Positions 24,544 to 33,870 of a stretch of DNA of 44,179 bases are shown here, piece by piece. Numbering within the stretch: the stretch's first letter is position 1; every line of letters begins with the position of its first letter. A model generated the notes under the pieces. It was not told the origin of the DNA, did not search any database, and was given only the letters and a program-made list of their open reading frames with translations. A program made the position numbers and the translations under genes. This DNA is from JBIOHP01 sp044449065. GTDB lineage: Bacteria; Bacteroidota; Ignavibacteria; UBA10030; SZUA-254. The stretch covers positions 1-44,179 of the forward strand of contig JBIOHP010000030.1 of assembly GCA_044449065.1 (NCBI GenBank). Direction: 5' to 3'.

Positions 24544-24620
24544 ATGAGTCATCCCGAACTTGTTTCGGGATCTAAAATATCGGTTAAAACAGATGCTGAA
24601 CCAAGTTCAGCATGACTCAT
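24544..24620. repeat. Second BIME-like element (two hairpins with matching loops)
   Basis: Ends ATGAGTCAT (24544-24552) and ATGACTCAT (24612-24620) are inverted repeats. Inside, hairpin TCCCGAA/TTCGGGA with loop CTTGT (24552-24570) and hairpin TGCTGAA/TTCAGCA with loop CCAAG (24594-24612). Same plan as the element at 4289-4415 but with different stem bases that stay paired. It sits between the convergent ends of msrQ and the FmdB gene and could also act as a bidirectional transcription stop. Confidence 0.7.
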
Positions 24621-24673
24621 AAAATGGGAAGAAGTTCTTTTGGGATGGCCCCTTAACCGATTAAAATACTCTC

Positions 24674-24904
24674 CTAATTCATCCCGCACATGCCGCCGCC
24701 GCAGCATTGCCCGCCGTTGGCTTCGCAACAATCGGAATTAGACGCGCTCTTCTCGCTCACGGCAACGCCCGGAACGGAGACGAGTTTTACATGTTCCTTC
24801 GATTGGCATTTTGGACAAGCGACGATCGATTTGTCTTCCTTCCCTTTGAAATATACATCATAGGTCGTTTGACATTCGCTGCATCGGTAATCGTATATCG
24901 GCAT
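24674..24904 (-). CDS. FmdB-family zinc-ribbon regulator-like protein
   Basis: 76 residues. N-terminal FmdB/CxxC_CxxC_SSSS zinc ribbon: 'MPIYDYRCSECQTTYDVYF' with CSEC, then 'ACPKCQS' as second CxxC. The C-terminal tail is an extra Cys/Gly cluster (DCCEANGGQCCGGGMCGMN) that could bind additional metal. Family members are widespread small proteins, some linked to gene regulation; exact role unknown. Convergent with msrQ. Confidence 0.88.
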   Translation of the reverse strand: MPIYDYRCSECQTTYDVYFKGKEDKSIVACPKCQSKEHVKLVSVPGVAVSEKSASNSDCCEANGGQCCGGGMCGMN

Positions 24905-25181
24905 AGGTTACTTTCTAAAATTAATTGTGAATAATTTAATATTTACAGCTTTTTTTGGATATTTCCAAATGCAAATTCCTGCCATTATGGCATTATTTGA
25001 CTGTCAACTCATTCATTTATTTTATTATATACGTCATTATGTCATAACCAGTTGAATGGCCAATATACTATATAGCGAAATTAAACTGAATTCTACAATA
25101 ATGCTTCTGGCACATTCTTTGAGTTATTATGAATCAAGAAATTATAATTAACCATCACAAAAATTAAAAAGGAATAAACCT

Positions 25182-25613
25182 ATGACGTTCGTATTTAACC
25201 CGTTAAGAGAATTTGTTCACAACACCACGGAATTCGAAAAAGAATTCGGAAAATGCTTCACCGCCGAGAATCAATCAACAGCAAGGTATGCGCCCGCAGT
25301 TGAAATCACCGAAGACGATAATGCCTATACGCTGGAAGTCGATCTTCCCGGTGTGACGAAGGATGAAGTGAAAATATCCATCGATAAAAACGTTCTCACG
25401 ATTCAGGGTGAGCGGAAATCAATATCCTCTGATGAAAAGAAATCGTACCATTACAATGAAAGAGCATTCGGCAACTTCCGCCGGTCGTTTAATCTTTCAA
25501 CGTTGGTGAAGAGCGACGCCATTCAAGCGAGTTACGAAAATGGCGTGTTAAAACTTACTCTTCCCAAAGCCGAAGAAGCAAAACCGCGCGAGATTGAAGT
25601 AAAAATCAGCTAA
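25182..25613 (+). CDS. Small heat shock protein, Hsp20 family
   Basis: 143 residues. Alpha-crystallin domain (about 38-140): 'APAVEITEDDNAYTLEVDLP', 'GVTKDEVKISIDKNVLTIQG', 'ERAFGNFRRSFNLS' and the hallmark 'ASYENGVLKLTLPK' (A-x-x-x-N-G-V-L). ATP-independent holdase chaperone that binds unfolding cytoplasmic proteins. AAAAAGGAATAAACCT before the ATG supplies the ribosome site. It is a monocistronic unit with its own terminator. No CIRCE element was seen upstream. Confidence 0.94.
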   Translation: MTFVFNPLREFVHNTTEFEKEFGKCFTAENQSTARYAPAVEITEDDNAYTLEVDLPGVTKDEVKISIDKNVLTIQGERKSISSDEKKSYHYNERAFGNFRRSFNLSTLVKSDAIQASYENGVLKLTLPKAEEAKPREIEVKIS

Positions 25614-25636
25614 CGCTGAACGTAGTGAATAGAGAG

Positions 25637-25678
25637 AGCTGGGCGTGTGCGCCAATGGCGACCGCCCAGCTTTTTTTT
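25637..25678 (+). terminator. Rho-independent terminator after hsp20
   Basis: Stem AGCTGGGCG / CGCCCAGCT followed by eight T; 23 bases after the stop codon. The inner part GTGCGCCAATGGCGAC can pair further (GCGCC/GGCGAC region). Confidence 0.88.
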
Positions 25679-25726
25679 ATAATAATTTCTTCTCCGGTAA
25701 TTATATTAGTGCGAAATTATTTGTCT

Positions 25727-25790
25727 GACCAGGGGACCTGTCCGACTGCTCAGACGGGTCGGACCTTACATTACGGGACTTTTTGGATGA
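25727..25790. repeat. Dispersed intergenic repeat
   Basis: CAGGGGACCTGTCCGAC followed by CTCAGACGGGTCGGACC. A related 'GGGGACATGTCCGACC' block lies at about 1141. Hairpin-forming, non-coding. Confidence 0.4.
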
Positions 25791-25820
25791 CCTCTCGCAA
25801 TAACTCCGTATTACTTTGCA

Positions 25821-28571
25821 TTACACCTTTTTCAGCATCTGCCTCAATACAAACTGCAGGATTCCGTCATTCTTGTAATAATCGACTTCATTGGGTGTAT
25901 CGATGCGGGTAATGACCGTGAACGTTATGTTCTTATCTTTCCCTTTCGCGGTTACCTTCATCTCTTTGCCGGGAGTGAGGTTTTGAGCAATGCCTTCGAT
26001 ATCGTACGATTCAAAGCCGGATAACCCAAGCGACTTGTAATTCTCGCCCGCCTTGAACTGCAACGGCAATATCCCCATCCCAATGAGATTGCTCCGGTGA
26101 ATTCTCTCAAAACTTTCAGCAATAACTGCGCGAACACCCAATAACCGGGGTCCCTTTGCTGCCCAATCACGCGATGAACCGGAACCATACTCTTTCCCCG
26201 CGATCACGAGGAGGGGAATCCCTTCCATCTGGTATTTCACCGATGCGTCGAAGATACTCATCGGTTCCTTGGATGTTGGATGAACGGTCATCCCTCCTTC
26301 GGTGCCTGGGGCGAGCATATTCCTCAGGCGGATATTGGCAAACGTCCCTCGCACCATCACTTCGTGATTGCCGCGGCGGGCTCCATATGAGTTGAAGTCC
26401 TTTGGGTCAACTCCCTTATCAATCAGATATTTAGCTGCGGGACTTGTTTTAGCAATAGACCCTGCGGGTGAAATATGATCCGTTGTTACGGAGTCGCCTA
26501 ACAAGGCAAGCACTTTCGCGCCTTTAATATCTTTTAACGGAGTCGGCTCCATCGGGAGATTTTCGAAATACGGCGCTGCCTTAATATAAGTAGACTTTGC
26601 ATCCCATTGGTAGCGAGCGCCTGCGGGTACAGGTAATGTCCGCCACTTATCATCCCCTTTAAATACATCGGAATACTCATTTTTGAACATATCGGATTTT
26701 ACTGCGTTCCGCATCGTCGATTCAACTTCTTCCGGCGAGGGCCAGATGTCTTTCAGATACAATTTCTTACCATCCTTACCTGTTCCGATGGGCTCATTCA
26801 CCAAATCGATGTCCATCGTGCCTGCTATAGCATAGGCAACAACTAACGGCGGTGATGCCAGGTAATTAGCGCGCGTATGAGGATTGACTCTTCCTTCAAA
26901 ATTCCGGTTGCCGGAAAGAACTGCCGCCACAACCAGATCATTCTCCTGAACTGCTTGTGCAATCGGTTCGGGCAATGGTCCGCTGTTGCCGATGCAGGTA
27001 GTGCAGCCATATCCCACAACATGGAAGCCCAACTTTTCGAGCGGCTCCATGAGCTTTGCTTCTATTAAATAGTCTGTGACAACTTTAGATCCCGGCGCTA
27101 AACTCGTTTTCACCCACGGTTTAGAGGTAAGTCCTAAAGCGGTTGCTTTCTTTGCGAGCAACCCGGCTGCGATCAGTACCGATGGATTGGATGTGTTTGT
27201 GCAGCTTGTAATCGCCGCGATGACCACCGAGCCTTGATTAAGGGAAAATTGATCTCCGTTCTTTTTAACTGAAACAGTTTTGCTGAGCTCAGCGGTGGAG
27301 ACGCTTCCACTACCAGACAACCAACTCCCAAGAGAATTTTTATCGAATTTCGCTCCTTTGCTTTCTAACATCTCAACCAGAGAACTCCGAAAACTGGTTT
27401 TAGATTTTGAGAGAGATACCCTATCCTGTGGTCTCTTCGGACCGGCGAGACATGGCTCGACTGTGCCGAGGTCTAATTCAACGGTATCGGAAAAAACCGG
27501 TTCGGGAGAATTCTTATCGTGAAATAATCCCTGTTGTTTGCAATATGCTTCCACTAAATCCGCCTGATGGCCTGCCCTGCCGGTAAACCGAAGGTAGTTC
27601 ACCGATTCTGCGTCAACTGGGAAAAAGCCCATTGTAGCGCCATATTCGGGAGCCATATTAGCGATTGTCGCTCTATCGGCAAGTCTGAGGGAAGATAATC
27701 CCGATCCGTAAAACTCGACAAACTTTCCCACCACTCCCTTCTTCCTCAAAATCTGAGTAACCGTTAAAACTACATCCGTCGCCGTTGTGCCGGGCTGCGG
27801 TTTACCAAACAATTTGAACCCTACAACCTGCGGTATCAACATGGATATCGATTGGCCCAGCATAGCTGCTTCGGCTTCTATCCCTCCAACGCCCCAACCG
27901 AGGACGCCAAGTCCGTTAATCATCGTGGTATGGGAATCCGTTCCTACTAATGTATCCGGATATGCTACCATTTCCTTACCGATTTCTTTTGTGAATACGA
28001 CCTGCGCCAAATATTCAAGATTAATCTGGTGCACAATACCCGTATCCGGGGGAACGACTTTAAAATTTTTGAATGCCTGCTGTCCCCAGCGGAGGAACGC
28101 ATACCGTTCCACGTTGCGGTCAAATTCTTTCCCTGCATTGAATGCAAATGCGCCCGGTGTGCCGTATTCATCCACCTGCACAGAGTGATCGATAACCAGA
28201 TCGACTGATTGCAGCGGGTTGATACGGTTGGGATCGCCGCCCATTTTCACCATTGCGTCGCGCATTACAGCAAGATCAACGACACAGGGTACCCCTGTAA
28301 AATCCTGCAATAACACCCGCGCAGGCATAAACGCGATCTCTTTATCGGGAACCGCTTTGGGATTCCAATGAAGAATAGCGTTAATGTCGTCTTTTTTCAC
28401 AACCCTGCCGTCTTCACAACGAAGGAGATTTTCGAGAAGAATTTTCAACGAAAAGGGTAATTTGGCGAGCGTTTCCCCCGTCGCTTTTTCAAGCCCCTTT
28501 AGGGAGTAGTAGGTATAGGATTTATTTTGAACAGTTAATGTAGCTCGCGTATTAAAACTATCATTTGGCAT
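25821..28571 (-). CDS. acnA: Aconitate hydratase (AcnA/IRP type)
   Basis: 916 residues, the full length for AcnA (about 890-920). Iron-sulfur ligands in 'AAITSCTNTSNPSV' and 'GYGCTTCIGNSGPL' (CxxC). Other active-site blocks are 'DSVTTDHISPAGSI', 'NSYGARRGNHEVMVRGTFAN' and 'AGKEYGSGSSRDWAAKGP'; 'GTDSHTTMINGLGVLGWGVG' is the N-terminal substrate region. It converts citrate to isocitrate via a [4Fe-4S] cluster in the TCA cycle. It stands alone on the minus strand with 206 bases before it and no obvious partner gene. Confidence 0.97.
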   Translation of the reverse strand: MPNDSFNTRATLTVQNKSYTYYSLKGLEKATGETLAKLPFSLKILLENLLRCEDGRVVKKDDINAILHWNPKAVPDKEIAFMPARVLLQDFTGVPCVVDLAVMRDAMVKMGGDPNRINPLQSVDLVIDHSVQVDEYGTPGAFAFNAGKEFDRNVERYAFLRWGQQAFKNFKVVPPDTGIVHQINLEYLAQVVFTKEIGKEMVAYPDTLVGTDSHTTMINGLGVLGWGVGGIEAEAAMLGQSISMLIPQVVGFKLFGKPQPGTTATDVVLTVTQILRKKGVVGKFVEFYGSGLSSLRLADRATIANMAPEYGATMGFFPVDAESVNYLRFTGRAGHQADLVEAYCKQQGLFHDKNSPEPVFSDTVELDLGTVEPCLAGPKRPQDRVSLSKSKTSFRSSLVEMLESKGAKFDKNSLGSWLSGSGSVSTAELSKTVSVKKNGDQFSLNQGSVVIAAITSCTNTSNPSVLIAAGLLAKKATALGLTSKPWVKTSLAPGSKVVTDYLIEAKLMEPLEKLGFHVVGYGCTTCIGNSGPLPEPIAQAVQENDLVVAAVLSGNRNFEGRVNPHTRANYLASPPLVVAYAIAGTMDIDLVNEPIGTGKDGKKLYLKDIWPSPEEVESTMRNAVKSDMFKNEYSDVFKGDDKWRTLPVPAGARYQWDAKSTYIKAAPYFENLPMEPTPLKDIKGAKVLALLGDSVTTDHISPAGSIAKTSPAAKYLIDKGVDPKDFNSYGARRGNHEVMVRGTFANIRLRNMLAPGTEGGMTVHPTSKEPMSIFDASVKYQMEGIPLLVIAGKEYGSGSSRDWAAKGPRLLGVRAVIAESFERIHRSNLIGMGILPLQFKAGENYKSLGLSGFESYDIEGIAQNLTPGKEMKVTAKGKDKNITFTVITRIDTPNEVDYYKNDGILQFVLRQMLKKV

Positions 28572-28778
28572 ATTTTATTCCGGGAATGTCCTTGGTAAAA
28601 AAATATCCATGCATATTCTCGCATGGAATGAAATAATCTTATTAAATTTACATAAAATTTTTGAAAAGAGGTAGTTTTTTATTCAGAGAGAATAATTGTA
28701 TAAATAAAAATTGATATATAATTCTCATATATCAATCAACAAGAGAAGGCTCGAATTTGTTACACCCTCTATTGTCTC

Positions 28779-29213
28779 TCACACTCTATAATTATCGGCT
28801 CTCCAATTTTTTACTGCCCGTTTGATAGCATCATTACTTAAATTCTTATCAAGAGCTCTTTTAACAAGTGGTAAATATTCTTCATCGGACGCGAACCTGA
28901 GCGCGACAATCTGGTTCATGGTGAGTTTTGGATTTAAGAGCTTACCGGTTAAAACAAAATGCCGCATGTTTTCTTCGCTCCGTATTACACGATTCTGTAA
29001 TTTCGTGGTGAATCCGCGAAGAAAGGCCAAGAGCATGAGCGTACAGATACCGAGGATAGATATTAAGGAAGCGCTGTAAATCCGTTGGTGATCGCCCAGC
29101 GACTCATAGAAATTAACGAACGATCCAATAATAGTGATTACTAACACAAATAATAAAACGCCATGAAACATGAAAACATATCGTTTATGATTGGCATAAT
29201 TTTGTGTTTGCAT
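28779..29213 (-). CDS. DUF6526-like membrane protein
   Basis: 144 residues. It begins 'MQTQNYANHKRYVFMFHGVL', a start that I associate with the DUF6526 family, and has two membrane helices (about 14-34 and 48-66). A cytoplasmic helical tail follows, with 'LQNRVIRSEENMRHFVLTGK', 'MNQIVALRFASDEE' and 'AIKRAVKNWRADNYRV'. Function unknown. Starts with ATG; it stands alone between acnA and the M28 peptidase. Confidence 0.8.
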   Translation of the reverse strand: MQTQNYANHKRYVFMFHGVLLFVLVITIIGSFVNFYESLGDHQRIYSASLISILGICTLMLLAFLRGFTTKLQNRVIRSEENMRHFVLTGKLLNPKLTMNQIVALRFASDEEYLPLVKRALDKNLSNDAIKRAVKNWRADNYRV

Positions 29214-29349
29214 TGAATATCTCTTTCAGTAATTTTCGAGTGGATAAATAATATATTGATTGACAAATAAACTCGTCAATTGTCTCCCATCTTATAGTAA
29301 AACAAAATTCACCTCCACGCTTTTTTTACCGGCAGGATTTTGACTCCGG

Positions 29350-30753
29350 TTACAACCCCTCCTCCGCCATAACATAGGACATGATCGCCATAGCAATGGC
29401 GCCAAGCTCAAGCTCGCGTTCATTCACCTTATCGATTGTATCGCTATCGGAATGGTGATAATCAAAATAGCGCTGCCCATCGACACGAAGCCCGAGTAGG
29501 GGGACTTTCTTTGCGCCAAGCGGACCAATATCCGATCCTCCGCCGCCCTGCTTAATGCCGGCTGCATCCATTCCTTCAAACAAATATGCCCACTTCGAGA
29601 TTTTATCGAAAACGATAGAATCAGCAGTAACGCCGAAACCTCTCGGTGTAAATCCACCGGCGTCGGATTCAATCGCCGCAATTTGTTTTTCACCGGGACG
29701 GTCTTTCTCGGCATACGCTTTGCCGCCGCGTCCGCCGTTCTCTTCATTCATAAAGGTCACAGCCCTGATGGTACGTTTTGGTTTCAGCCCAAGCTCTTTC
29801 AAAATTCTCAGCGCTTCGATGGATTGGACGCATCCCGCGCCATCATCATGCGCGCCCTTGCCTTTATCCCAGCTATCAAGATGTCCCCCGATAACGACAA
29901 CTTCTTCAGGATGCTCTTCTCCTTTCAGCTCGCCCATCACATTAGCGGATTCAGCATCGGGCAATGTTTCCGAATCAAGGACTAAATGGACTGTAACCTT
30001 ACCTTCTTTTTTCAACATTTCGCTCAACCGGTTAGCGGCGATTGTACTGAGAGCCGCAGTAGGAACTTTGGGAATGGTATCGTTATAGCCCATCGCGCCG
30101 GTATGCGGTACATCATCTAATTTTGAAGTCATCGAACGGACAAGCGCTGCGACCCCGCCGCCGCGAGCTGCTGCCATCGCCCCACCCCATCGTTGATCAA
30201 CTGAGCCGCCGTACATTTCAAATGTATTGAATTTCGTTTTATCAAACGGGCGGTTAAAAAAAATGATCTTTCCTTTCGCGTCATCGCCTAACATTTTTAC
30301 TTGCGCCAAAGATTCAACCTCAACAACTTCGGCAGTAATTCCCTCTTTCGGAGTTCCAACGCTCCCACCCAGCGTGCATATTTTTAAAGGGATTGGTGTT
30401 GAGGCAGAACTATTAACTATTTCACAGATTTCGGTTGTCCCCCTCACCCAATGCGGCACCATAACTTTCTCGGTGTGAACATTATCAAAATCCAGATGTT
30501 CCATTGTGGATTTCGACCATTCAACGGCCTGCGCGGCTTGCGGCGAACCGCTTAACCGGGCTCCAACGGTTGAAGTCAATACATCTAACATTTGGTACGC
30601 CTGACATTCCGATAACCCGCGCTTCATGATTTCTTTGGCTTCGTTCTCGTAAGGTCGTGTTTTACCATTATCTCCTACGGTCTGTGAGAATGCGGCTATG
30701 GATAGAATAAATGTTAATGCAGCTATACCCAAAATCTTTATTTGGATTTTCAC
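29350..30753 (-). CDS. Secreted M28-family metallopeptidase (carboxypeptidase Q-like)
   Basis: 467 residues. Signal peptide (MKIQIKILGIAALTFILSIA, cleavage after AAFSQ), a PA-insert domain (about 130-250), and the di-zinc M28 catalytic core. Expected ligands: His in 'VIGGHLDSW', Asp in 'GAHDDGAG', Glu pair in 'FMNEENGG', Asp in 'AIESDAGG' and His in 'DYHHSDSD'. It likely cleaves amino acids or dipeptides from peptides in the periplasm or outside the cell. It starts at GTG 30753, supported by position of the signal peptide. 41 bases after nadA, so probably co-transcribed. Confidence 0.92.
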   Translation of the reverse strand: MKIQIKILGIAALTFILSIAAFSQTVGDNGKTRPYENEAKEIMKRGLSECQAYQMLDVLTSTVGARLSGSPQAAQAVEWSKSTMEHLDFDNVHTEKVMVPHWVRGTTEICEIVNSSASTPIPLKICTLGGSVGTPKEGITAEVVEVESLAQVKMLGDDAKGKIIFFNRPFDKTKFNTFEMYGGSVDQRWGGAMAAARGGGVAALVRSMTSKLDDVPHTGAMGYNDTIPKVPTAALSTIAANRLSEMLKKEGKVTVHLVLDSETLPDAESANVMGELKGEEHPEEVVVIGGHLDSWDKGKGAHDDGAGCVQSIEALRILKELGLKPKRTIRAVTFMNEENGGRGGKAYAEKDRPGEKQIAAIESDAGGFTPRGFGVTADSIVFDKISKWAYLFEGMDAAGIKQGGGGSDIGPLGAKKVPLLGLRVDGQRYFDYHHSDSDTIDKVNERELELGAIAMAIMSYVMAEEGL

Positions 30754-30794
30754 GGGATTTCCTTAAAATATTATAGGGGATAAATGAATTGAGA

Positions 30795-31769
30795 TCAACT
30801 AAGTTCCATCATACGTTTGATGGGTTTAAAAGCGCGCTTGATGATTTCATCGCTCAGTCGAATTTCCGGGGAGCGATTTTTCATGCAGAGATATAATTTT
30901 TCCATGGTATTCAACTTCATGTAGGGACATTCGTTGCATGCGCAGCTTGCCTCCGGCGGGGCTGGAATAAATACCTTATCGGGACAGGTCTTTTCCATCT
31001 GATGAATTATTCCAACCTCGGTGGCTACGATAAATTGTTTGTTCGCGTTGTTCTGCACAAATTTCAGCAACGCGCTGGTTGACCCGATGAATTCTGCCCT
31101 ATCGAGGATCGGCTCTTCGCATTCAGGATGAGCAATTAAAATCGCTTTCGGGTGGAGCGCCTGCAAGCTGATGATTTTTCGTTCGCTGAATGTCTCATGA
31201 ACCACGCATGCCCCTTCCCATAATAACATATCCCTGCCTGTCTTTTTTATAAGATAACGACCTAAATTTCGGTCTGGCGCAAAAAGGATAGGTTTATCGA
31301 GAGGGATTGACCGGATAATTTTTTCGGCATTGCTCGACGTGCAAATGATATCACTTAATGCTTTCACCTCGGCGGAGCAATTGATATAGGTAATAGCGAC
31401 ATGATCGGGATTTTGTTCGCGGAATCCCTTAAATAACGAAGCGGGACAACCTTCTGCAAGAGAACATCCCGCGTTGAGGTCGGGCAAAAGAACCTGTTTC
31501 TTGGGACTGAGAATCTTCGCGGTTTCCGCCATAAAATGTACGCCCGCAAATATAATCACTTGGGCGTCTGTAGAAGCAGCGCGTCGGGAGAGCTCAAGAC
31601 TATCCCCCACAAGATCAGCCACATCCTGAATTTCCGATTCCTGGTAATAATGCGCCAGAATAATGCCGTTTAATTCTTTTTTTAACTCTTTAATGCGGTC
31701 TCCGAGATTTTCAGGAGCAACTTCGGGGTGAATTTTTGGCGGATATATATAATTTTCTTTAATTAGCAT
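30795..31769 (-). CDS. nadA: Quinolinate synthase NadA
   Basis: 324 residues. Three pseudo-repeated domains; iron-sulfur Cys candidates in 'DIICTSSNAEK', 'WEGACVVHETFS' and 'CNECPYMKLNTMEKL'. 'GIILAHYYQESEIQDVADLV' + 'GDS' at the N-terminus is the NadA hallmark substrate loop. It condenses iminoaspartate with dihydroxyacetone phosphate to quinolinate for NAD. No nadB or nadC is in the window. Extra Cys residues (CACNEC) near the third ligand form a CxCxxC pattern like that in some NadA proteins with a redox-active pair. Confidence 0.95.
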   Translation of the reverse strand: MLIKENYIYPPKIHPEVAPENLGDRIKELKKELNGIILAHYYQESEIQDVADLVGDSLELSRRAASTDAQVIIFAGVHFMAETAKILSPKKQVLLPDLNAGCSLAEGCPASLFKGFREQNPDHVAITYINCSAEVKALSDIICTSSNAEKIIRSIPLDKPILFAPDRNLGRYLIKKTGRDMLLWEGACVVHETFSERKIISLQALHPKAILIAHPECEEPILDRAEFIGSTSALLKFVQNNANKQFIVATEVGIIHQMEKTCPDKVFIPAPPEASCACNECPYMKLNTMEKLYLCMKNRSPEIRLSDEIIKRAFKPIKRMMELS

Positions 31770-31824
31770 CTACTCAATGTACTTAAAACTCAACATACAA
31801 ACAAATAAAGTGTGTGCAGATCAT

Positions 31825-32943
31825 CTACCGTTTCTCCGGTTTATATCCCATTTCGAGGAGTATAATACCGATCATGTTCCATACTTCCTCTTCGGAAAGG
31901 GATTCCATTGTTTTACCTTTCGCTATTATGTAACGATTTTTTACTCCGACCGGTGCCCATAGTAGAGGATCCGATGGACCGAACAACGAAAGCAAATTTA
32001 CTTTCGTAGCGCCGGCGACGTGCATTATGCCGGTATCATTTGCGAGAAACAGATCGAGATTGTGAATAATAGCGGCAACATCACGGATTGACTTATTTTC
32101 CACCAGAAGATACTCGCACTGCAGATGCTGTTTAACCAATTCGATGGGAACTTTATCCATAGGACCTGAAGTCACAACGATTCCGGCATTATAATCTTTG
32201 ACAAGCCGACCGGCGAGAGAGGCAAACTTTTGCGCTTCCCAACGGTTCTCTGGATGCCCGGCGCCGGGGTGAAATCCAACGAGTAATTTATGGCGTTTGC
32301 GGATCTCTGTTAAAAATTCTATGCCTTGTTTTTCTTCATTGCGAGTCAGACCGATTGTGCTGCGAAGGTCTTCAGTATGAATTCCGAGCGGCTTGAGGAT
32401 TTCTAAGTTCCTCGCCGAATGATGCAATCGCGGCGTTGTAGTCCAATTGAGATCGACAGGGTGGGTGAAGCAAAAGGCAGTGGGATTTTGAATGCCGTTC
32501 AAACTGTTCGGACCGATTCTGTATCGCGCTCCGCAAAATCTCACCATAAGATTGCTTGTCATGGATATCGAGATGGTCGATGGCACTATCGCCAAATCAT
32601 ATTTTTTGGAACGGACGGTTTTGTAAAATTTCATTGAAGCGAAGAGGGACTTTCTCAATATCGATTTATCATAATTCAACACCGCATCGAGAAAGGGATT
32701 GTTTCGCATAATCTGATAATTAACAGGACTTGCAATCAGCGTGATTGAACAACCCGGGAATCCTTCCCGCAGCGCGCGTAATAACGGAACGGCAAGGAGC
32801 ATATCCCCTAGTTGATCGTGTTGACGAATAATGAGGATATTCTTAAGGGCTGATTTTTCAATTTCTCTTCCAAGTTTCGAGGAAAAAATAAGCTTCAGGA
32901 ACGATGATACGATGCTTTTGAACTTTCCTTCAACATCGCTCAC
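31825..32943 (-). CDS. Glycosyltransferase family 9 (heptosyltransferase-like)
   Basis: 372 residues, GT-B fold. N-terminal acceptor domain from 'ILIIRQHDQLGDMLLAVPLL' ('GDML' catalytic loop with Asp). C-terminal nucleotide-sugar domain with 'VGFHPGAGHPENRW' and 'LFLANDTGIMHVAGA', then 'LFGPSDPLLWAPVG'. Family members add heptose or other sugars to the lipopolysaccharide core on the cytoplasmic face of the inner membrane. Start is GTG 32943. It lies between the small TM protein (42 bases) and nadA (55 bases). Substrate specificity cannot be read from sequence. Confidence 0.9.
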   Translation of the reverse strand: MSDVEGKFKSIVSSFLKLIFSSKLGREIEKSALKNILIIRQHDQLGDMLLAVPLLRALREGFPGCSITLIASPVNYQIMRNNPFLDAVLNYDKSILRKSLFASMKFYKTVRSKKYDLAIVPSTISISMTSNLMVRFCGARYRIGPNSLNGIQNPTAFCFTHPVDLNWTTTPRLHHSARNLEILKPLGIHTEDLRSTIGLTRNEEKQGIEFLTEIRKRHKLLVGFHPGAGHPENRWEAQKFASLAGRLVKDYNAGIVVTSGPMDKVPIELVKQHLQCEYLLVENKSIRDVAAIIHNLDLFLANDTGIMHVAGATKVNLLSLFGPSDPLLWAPVGVKNRYIIAKGKTMESLSEEEVWNMIGIILLEMGYKPEKR

Positions 32944-32985
32944 GGATTCGTCTGCTCGAAATTGTGGTTTGAGTGAATAGCGTGT

Positions 32986-33183
32986 TTATTTCTTCTTGTC
33001 CGGATCAGGAGGCGTGATATCTTCAAAATCGGCGTCTTGAATATTGTTGAGCGGCTGCTTGGCGCCCCTGGGAGGTTGTTGCGGCGGTGCGCTGGGACGC
33101 TGAGACGACCTTGTTCTCATCACCGTGCCGAGAAAACGCACAATAAAAAGAAACACCAATACCCAAAGAATAAATCGAATCAT
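32986..33183 (-). CDS. Small single-helix membrane protein
   Basis: 65 residues: helix 'IRFILWVLVFLFIVRFLGTV', then a Pro/Gln/Arg-rich linker and an acidic end 'ADFEDITPPDPDKKK'. Very similar small proteins (DUF4834-like) are common in Bacteroidota next to dNK and folate genes. Function unknown. 8 bases after the nucleoside kinase, same operon. Confidence 0.75.
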   Translation of the reverse strand: MIRFILWVLVFLFIVRFLGTVMRTRSSQRPSAPPQQPPRGAKQPLNNIQDADFEDITPPDPDKKK

Positions 33184-33191
33184 GACGCCAG

Positions 33192-33860
33192 CTACTTGAA
33201 GGGATTGTAATATTCCACCGGGGCTTTGTTGGGACGGAATATTTCCTTCACAAGGTCGTCAAAATGCTCGTTGTTATTTATGAAATCTATCTGCGAAGCG
33301 TTCACGATCAGTAAAGGAGCGCCTTTGAAGCGGAAGAAAAAATAATTGTAAGCTTCGTTCAATTCTTTGACGTATTCTTCCGATATTTTTCTCTCAACAT
33401 CTCTCGACCGTTTTTTGATGTTCTCCATAAGCCGTTCAACGCTGCACTGGATATACACAACGAGGTCCGGCGATGGAACCGAATGTTCCATACTCGCCGC
33501 GAGCGTTTCGTATAACTTCAGCTCATCATCGGCAAGATTGAGATACGCGAATATTTTGTCTTTCTCAAAAATATAATCGGTGATGAGGTACTGGTGAAAC
33601 AGGTCGACCTGATACAGTTCGCGGAGCTGCTTATACCTGCTCAGGAGAAAAAATATTTGCGCCTGAAAGGCGTACCGTTCCGGCTCTTCGTAAAATTTTT
33701 CGAGGAACGGATTATTTTCAAATTCCTCAAGGATCATTTTTCCGTTAAGTATTTCGGCAAGACGTTTTGCCAAACCCGTCTTTCCCGCTCCGATTACGCC
33801 TTCGATTGCTATATGGCGTATTTCGGACTGTTTGATTTCAGGAGATATATTTTCCGTCAA
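33192..33860 (-). CDS. Deoxynucleoside kinase
   Basis: 222 residues. P-loop 'IEGVIGAGKTGLAKRL' (about 19-34), 'LEEFENNPFLEKFYEEPERY' (substrate-contacting E), 'AFQAQIFFLLSRYKQL', 'ITDYIFEKDKIFA' (DRS-like loop, here D-Y-I) and lid 'KKRSRDVERKIS'. It phosphorylates deoxyadenosine and/or deoxyguanosine (or thymidine) for nucleotide salvage. Start is TTG 33860; no earlier start is available because folK ends at 33871. In Bacteroidota this kinase is often next to folK, as here (10 bases). Confidence 0.9.
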   Translation of the reverse strand: MTENISPEIKQSEIRHIAIEGVIGAGKTGLAKRLAEILNGKMILEEFENNPFLEKFYEEPERYAFQAQIFFLLSRYKQLRELYQVDLFHQYLITDYIFEKDKIFAYLNLADDELKLYETLAASMEHSVPSPDLVVYIQCSVERLMENIKKRSRDVERKISEEYVKELNEAYNYFFFRFKGAPLLIVNASQIDFINNNEHFDDLVKEIFRPNKAPVEYYNPFK

Positions 33861-33870
33861 AGCGTACCGT

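Noticed and set aside
26156..28188. Several plus-strand frames opposite acnA
   Set aside because: All antisense to a full-length aconitase with conserved motifs.
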